Shown: piece by piece, positions 63,860 through 64,000 of the stretch
How positions within the stretch are numbered: the stretch's first letter is position 1
How the letters are laid out: each line of letters opens with the position of its first letter
Source: Magnetococcales bacterium
GTDB taxonomy: Bacteria > Pseudomonadota > Magnetococcia > Magnetococcales > DC0425bin3
Direction: 5' to 3'
Length of the DNA: 64,000 nucleotides
Assembly: GCA_015231175.1 (NCBI GenBank)
Contig: JADGBZ010000009.1
Span: 21,327-85,326 of the forward strand
The notes under the pieces: model-generated
The model's database searches: none
Seen by the model: only the letters and a program-made list of their open reading frames with translations
Told to the model about the DNA's origin: nothing
Translations under genes and position numbers: made by a program

Positions 63860-64000
63860 ACACATCGGGATCCAGGGGGCTGGCTCCCCCTGACAAGTCC
63901 AGGATAAAGTCCCGGTGGGGTCCGGAACAAACCCCTGACATAACCATTCACCACCCGGCAACGAAACGGGGTCCAGGGGGCTGGCTCCCTGGCAGGTCCA
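63860..64000 (-). repeat. Two head-to-tail dispersed-repeat units running off the window
   Basis: A divergent unit (ACATCGGGATCCAGGGGGCT to CCCCTGACATAACC) followed by a cleaner one beginning CATTCACCACCCGGCAACG and GGGGTCCAGGGGGCTGGCTC, cut by the window end. An internal ATAACCATTCACCACCC terminus marks the junction. Confidence 0.85.

Overview
The window looks like part of the chromosome of a GC-rich, Gram-negative, free-living proteobacterium. Evidence for a Gram-negative envelope includes a complete Tol-Pal operon, a periplasmic lipoprotein L,D-transpeptidase, an octaheme c-type cytochrome and a TPR/beta-barrel outer-membrane protein. The gene order ruvB-ybgC-tolQRAB-pal-cpoB-queC-tilS-ftsH-folP-glmM and the abundance of a GC-rich dispersed repeat remind me of Magnetococcales (Magnetococcus-like bacteria). 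That assignment is inference from memory, not a search result. No rRNA, tRNA, CRISPR array, phage or transposase gene was seen.

Layout. 0-9 kb: start of a phosphate-binding-type protein (minus), then on the plus strand a CorA-like channel, a GNAT acetyltransferase overlapping a RimK-like ATP-grasp ligase, a TPR-sulfotransferase and a pyruvate-kinase-like protein. 8.7-17.3 kb (minus): an unusual cluster of a PqqD-like protein, an ATP-grasp ligase, a fold-III PLP decarboxylase, a urea-transporter/M23-peptidase fusion, an asparagine synthetase and a urea-transporter protein carrying a TPR insertion. Two of the junctions are ATGA overlaps, so the genes probably act together. The set looks like a pathway that ligates or amidates a small amine or peptide and couples this to membrane and wall proteins. 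17.6-24.1 kb (minus): a FecR/collagen-like secreted protein with a TPR/beta-barrel partner, then a STAS protein with a MaoC-SDR fusion, and a TrmN6-like methyltransferase. 24.4-27.5 kb (plus): cysQ, an adenosine-kinase-like PfkB protein, an AT-rich orphan frame and bluB.

27.8-37.2 kb (minus): a tightly packed redox/signalling operon consisting of an octaheme cytochrome c, a cytochrome b fused to a response-regulator receiver, a fused DctP + Leu/Ile/Val-type binding protein, a BarA-type hybrid kinase (HisKA-REC-REC-Hpt) and a REC-PP2C phosphatase. This is the strongest candidate for an undescribed system: phosphorelay components are genetically, and in one protein covalently, joined to an electron-transfer module. 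37.5-43.5 kb: a ParB/sulfiredoxin-like protein and a thymidylate-synthase-like fusion (minus), divergent from an ACP-FkbH-acyltransferase operon (plus). 44-46.5 kb (minus): L,D-transpeptidase and SulP transporter. 46.7-61 kb (plus): the Tol-Pal/queC/tilS/ftsH/folP/glmM housekeeping block. 61.2-63.9 kb (plus): infC (apparent ATA start), rpmI, rplT, pheS.

At least a dozen intergenic copies, whole or partial, of a ~130-150 bp repeat are scattered through the window. The best copy is bounded by perfect 17-bp inverted termini (GTAACGATTCACCACCC). Two further copies of its core lie inside a second frame with ~30-bp inverted termini. These elements supply the stop codons of the asparagine synthetase and tilS and probably the start of the TPR/urea-transporter gene.
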